In this document: one piece after another, positions 5,650-6,019 of the stretch
How positions within the stretch are numbered: position 1 is the stretch's first letter
Layout of the letters: each line of letters begins with the position of its first letter
Source: Oligoflexus sp.
GTDB taxonomy: Bacteria > Bdellovibrionota_B > Oligoflexia > Oligoflexales > Oligoflexaceae
Direction: 5' to 3'
Length of the DNA stretch: 6,019 nt
NCBI GenBank assembly: GCA_030151925.1
Contig: JASLCY010000578.1
Span: 1-6,019, forward strand
The notes under the pieces: generated by a model
What the model was told of the DNA's origin: nothing
The model's input: only the letters and a program-made list of their open reading frames with translations
The model's database searches: none
Made by a program: the position numbers and the translations under genes

Positions 5650-6019
5650 TTAATAACCTAAGTAAAAGATGAAGCGGAGATCGCCGACGCGGCCGTTCTC
5701 AATAGGGTAAGCCCATTCGAAACGGAAAGGTGCCACAGGAGTGATCCAGCGGAAACCGAAGCCGAGGTCGCGGTTCATGGCCGAGAAATCGACTTTCTCA
5801 TCCTCGGCGAAAGCGCGGCCCATATCGTAGAAGACCAGGCCTTTGATATTGGCTTCCTTAATAATAGGCATGAAGTACTCGCCTTGGAAGAGGAGTTTCT
5901 TCGTACCGCCCCAGTTGATTTCCTGAGGAACACTGGTTTGCGATTGAAGGATACTCGACTTCGGACCGACCGAGCGTTGCTCGAAGACACGAAGATCTTC
6001 CGGACCACCCAAACGATAA
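5650..6019 (-). CDS. bamA: BamA, outer-membrane assembly factor, C-terminal barrel part only
   Basis: The frame enters from the right edge and ends at TAA 5652-5650; about 122 residues are visible. They contain the barrel loop L6 region (YRLGGPEDLRVFEQRSVGP), which corresponds to the (V/I)RG(F/Y) segment of Omp85 proteins, then strands such as KLLFQGEYFMPI, IKGLVFYDMGRAF, LGFGFRWITPVAPFRFEWAYP and the final strand LRFIFYLGY. GLVFYDMGRAF and GFRWITPVAPFRFEWAYP are highly typical of BamA. BamA is the central subunit of the BAM complex, which inserts beta-barrel proteins into the outer membrane. The Gly of RGF is Val here, and the chain ends in Tyr rather than Phe or Trp. Five to six POTRA domains and most of the barrel lie outside the window. 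A TamA or other Omp85 member is less likely given the following skp gene. Confidence 0.92.
   Translation of the reverse strand, partial: YRLGGPEDLRVFEQRSVGPKSSILQSQTSVPQEINWGGTKKLLFQGEYFMPIIKEANIKGLVFYDMGRAFAEDEKVDFSAMNRDLGFGFRWITPVAPFRFEWAYPIENGRVGDLRFIFYLGY

Overview
The window carries the envelope-biogenesis cluster of a Gram-negative, LPS-making bacterium. All six genes I accept, plus one at the left edge, lie on the minus strand, so transcription runs right to left. Base composition is moderately GC-rich. The best fit is a proteobacterium or a Bdellovibrio/deltaproteobacterium-like lineage, but I cannot place it more closely from sequence alone and this is a low-confidence guess.

In transcription order: the C-terminal end of BamA (5650-6019, entering from the right edge), a Skp/OmpH periplasmic chaperone (5072-5629), FabZ (4603-5064), LpxA (3778-4593), an LpxB-family protein (2651-3781) and an MsbA-like ABC exporter (852-2654). 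Gaps are 20, 7 and 9 bases, followed by two 4-base stop/start overlaps (TTGA, then ATGA). This is a tightly packed and apparently translationally coupled operon. A 166-base gap follows, holding a good sigma70-type promoter. Then comes a separate gene (1-685, running off the left edge) for a single-pass membrane protein with an acidic, Lys/Pro/Ala/Glu-rich linker and an Ig/FN3-like C-terminal domain.

Together the operon couples outer-membrane protein assembly (BamA, Skp) with the early lipid A pathway. FabZ and LpxA compete for 3-hydroxyacyl-ACP, the LpxB slot is for disaccharide formation, and the exporter would flip the product. Two departures from the usual order bamA-skp-lpxD-fabZ-lpxA-lpxB stand out. 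lpxD is missing between skp and fabZ. The protein in the lpxB slot aligns along the LpxB fold but has lost the equivalents of E. coli Asp98 and Arg201 and most of the GEASGD motif. Smaller oddities are a changed VRGF motif in BamA (LRVF), a changed HRGT motif and chain-length region in LpxA, and a shortened nucleotide-binding domain in the exporter. No RNA genes, mobile elements, CRISPR arrays or tRNAs were seen. All comparisons with E. coli proteins are by eye from memory.
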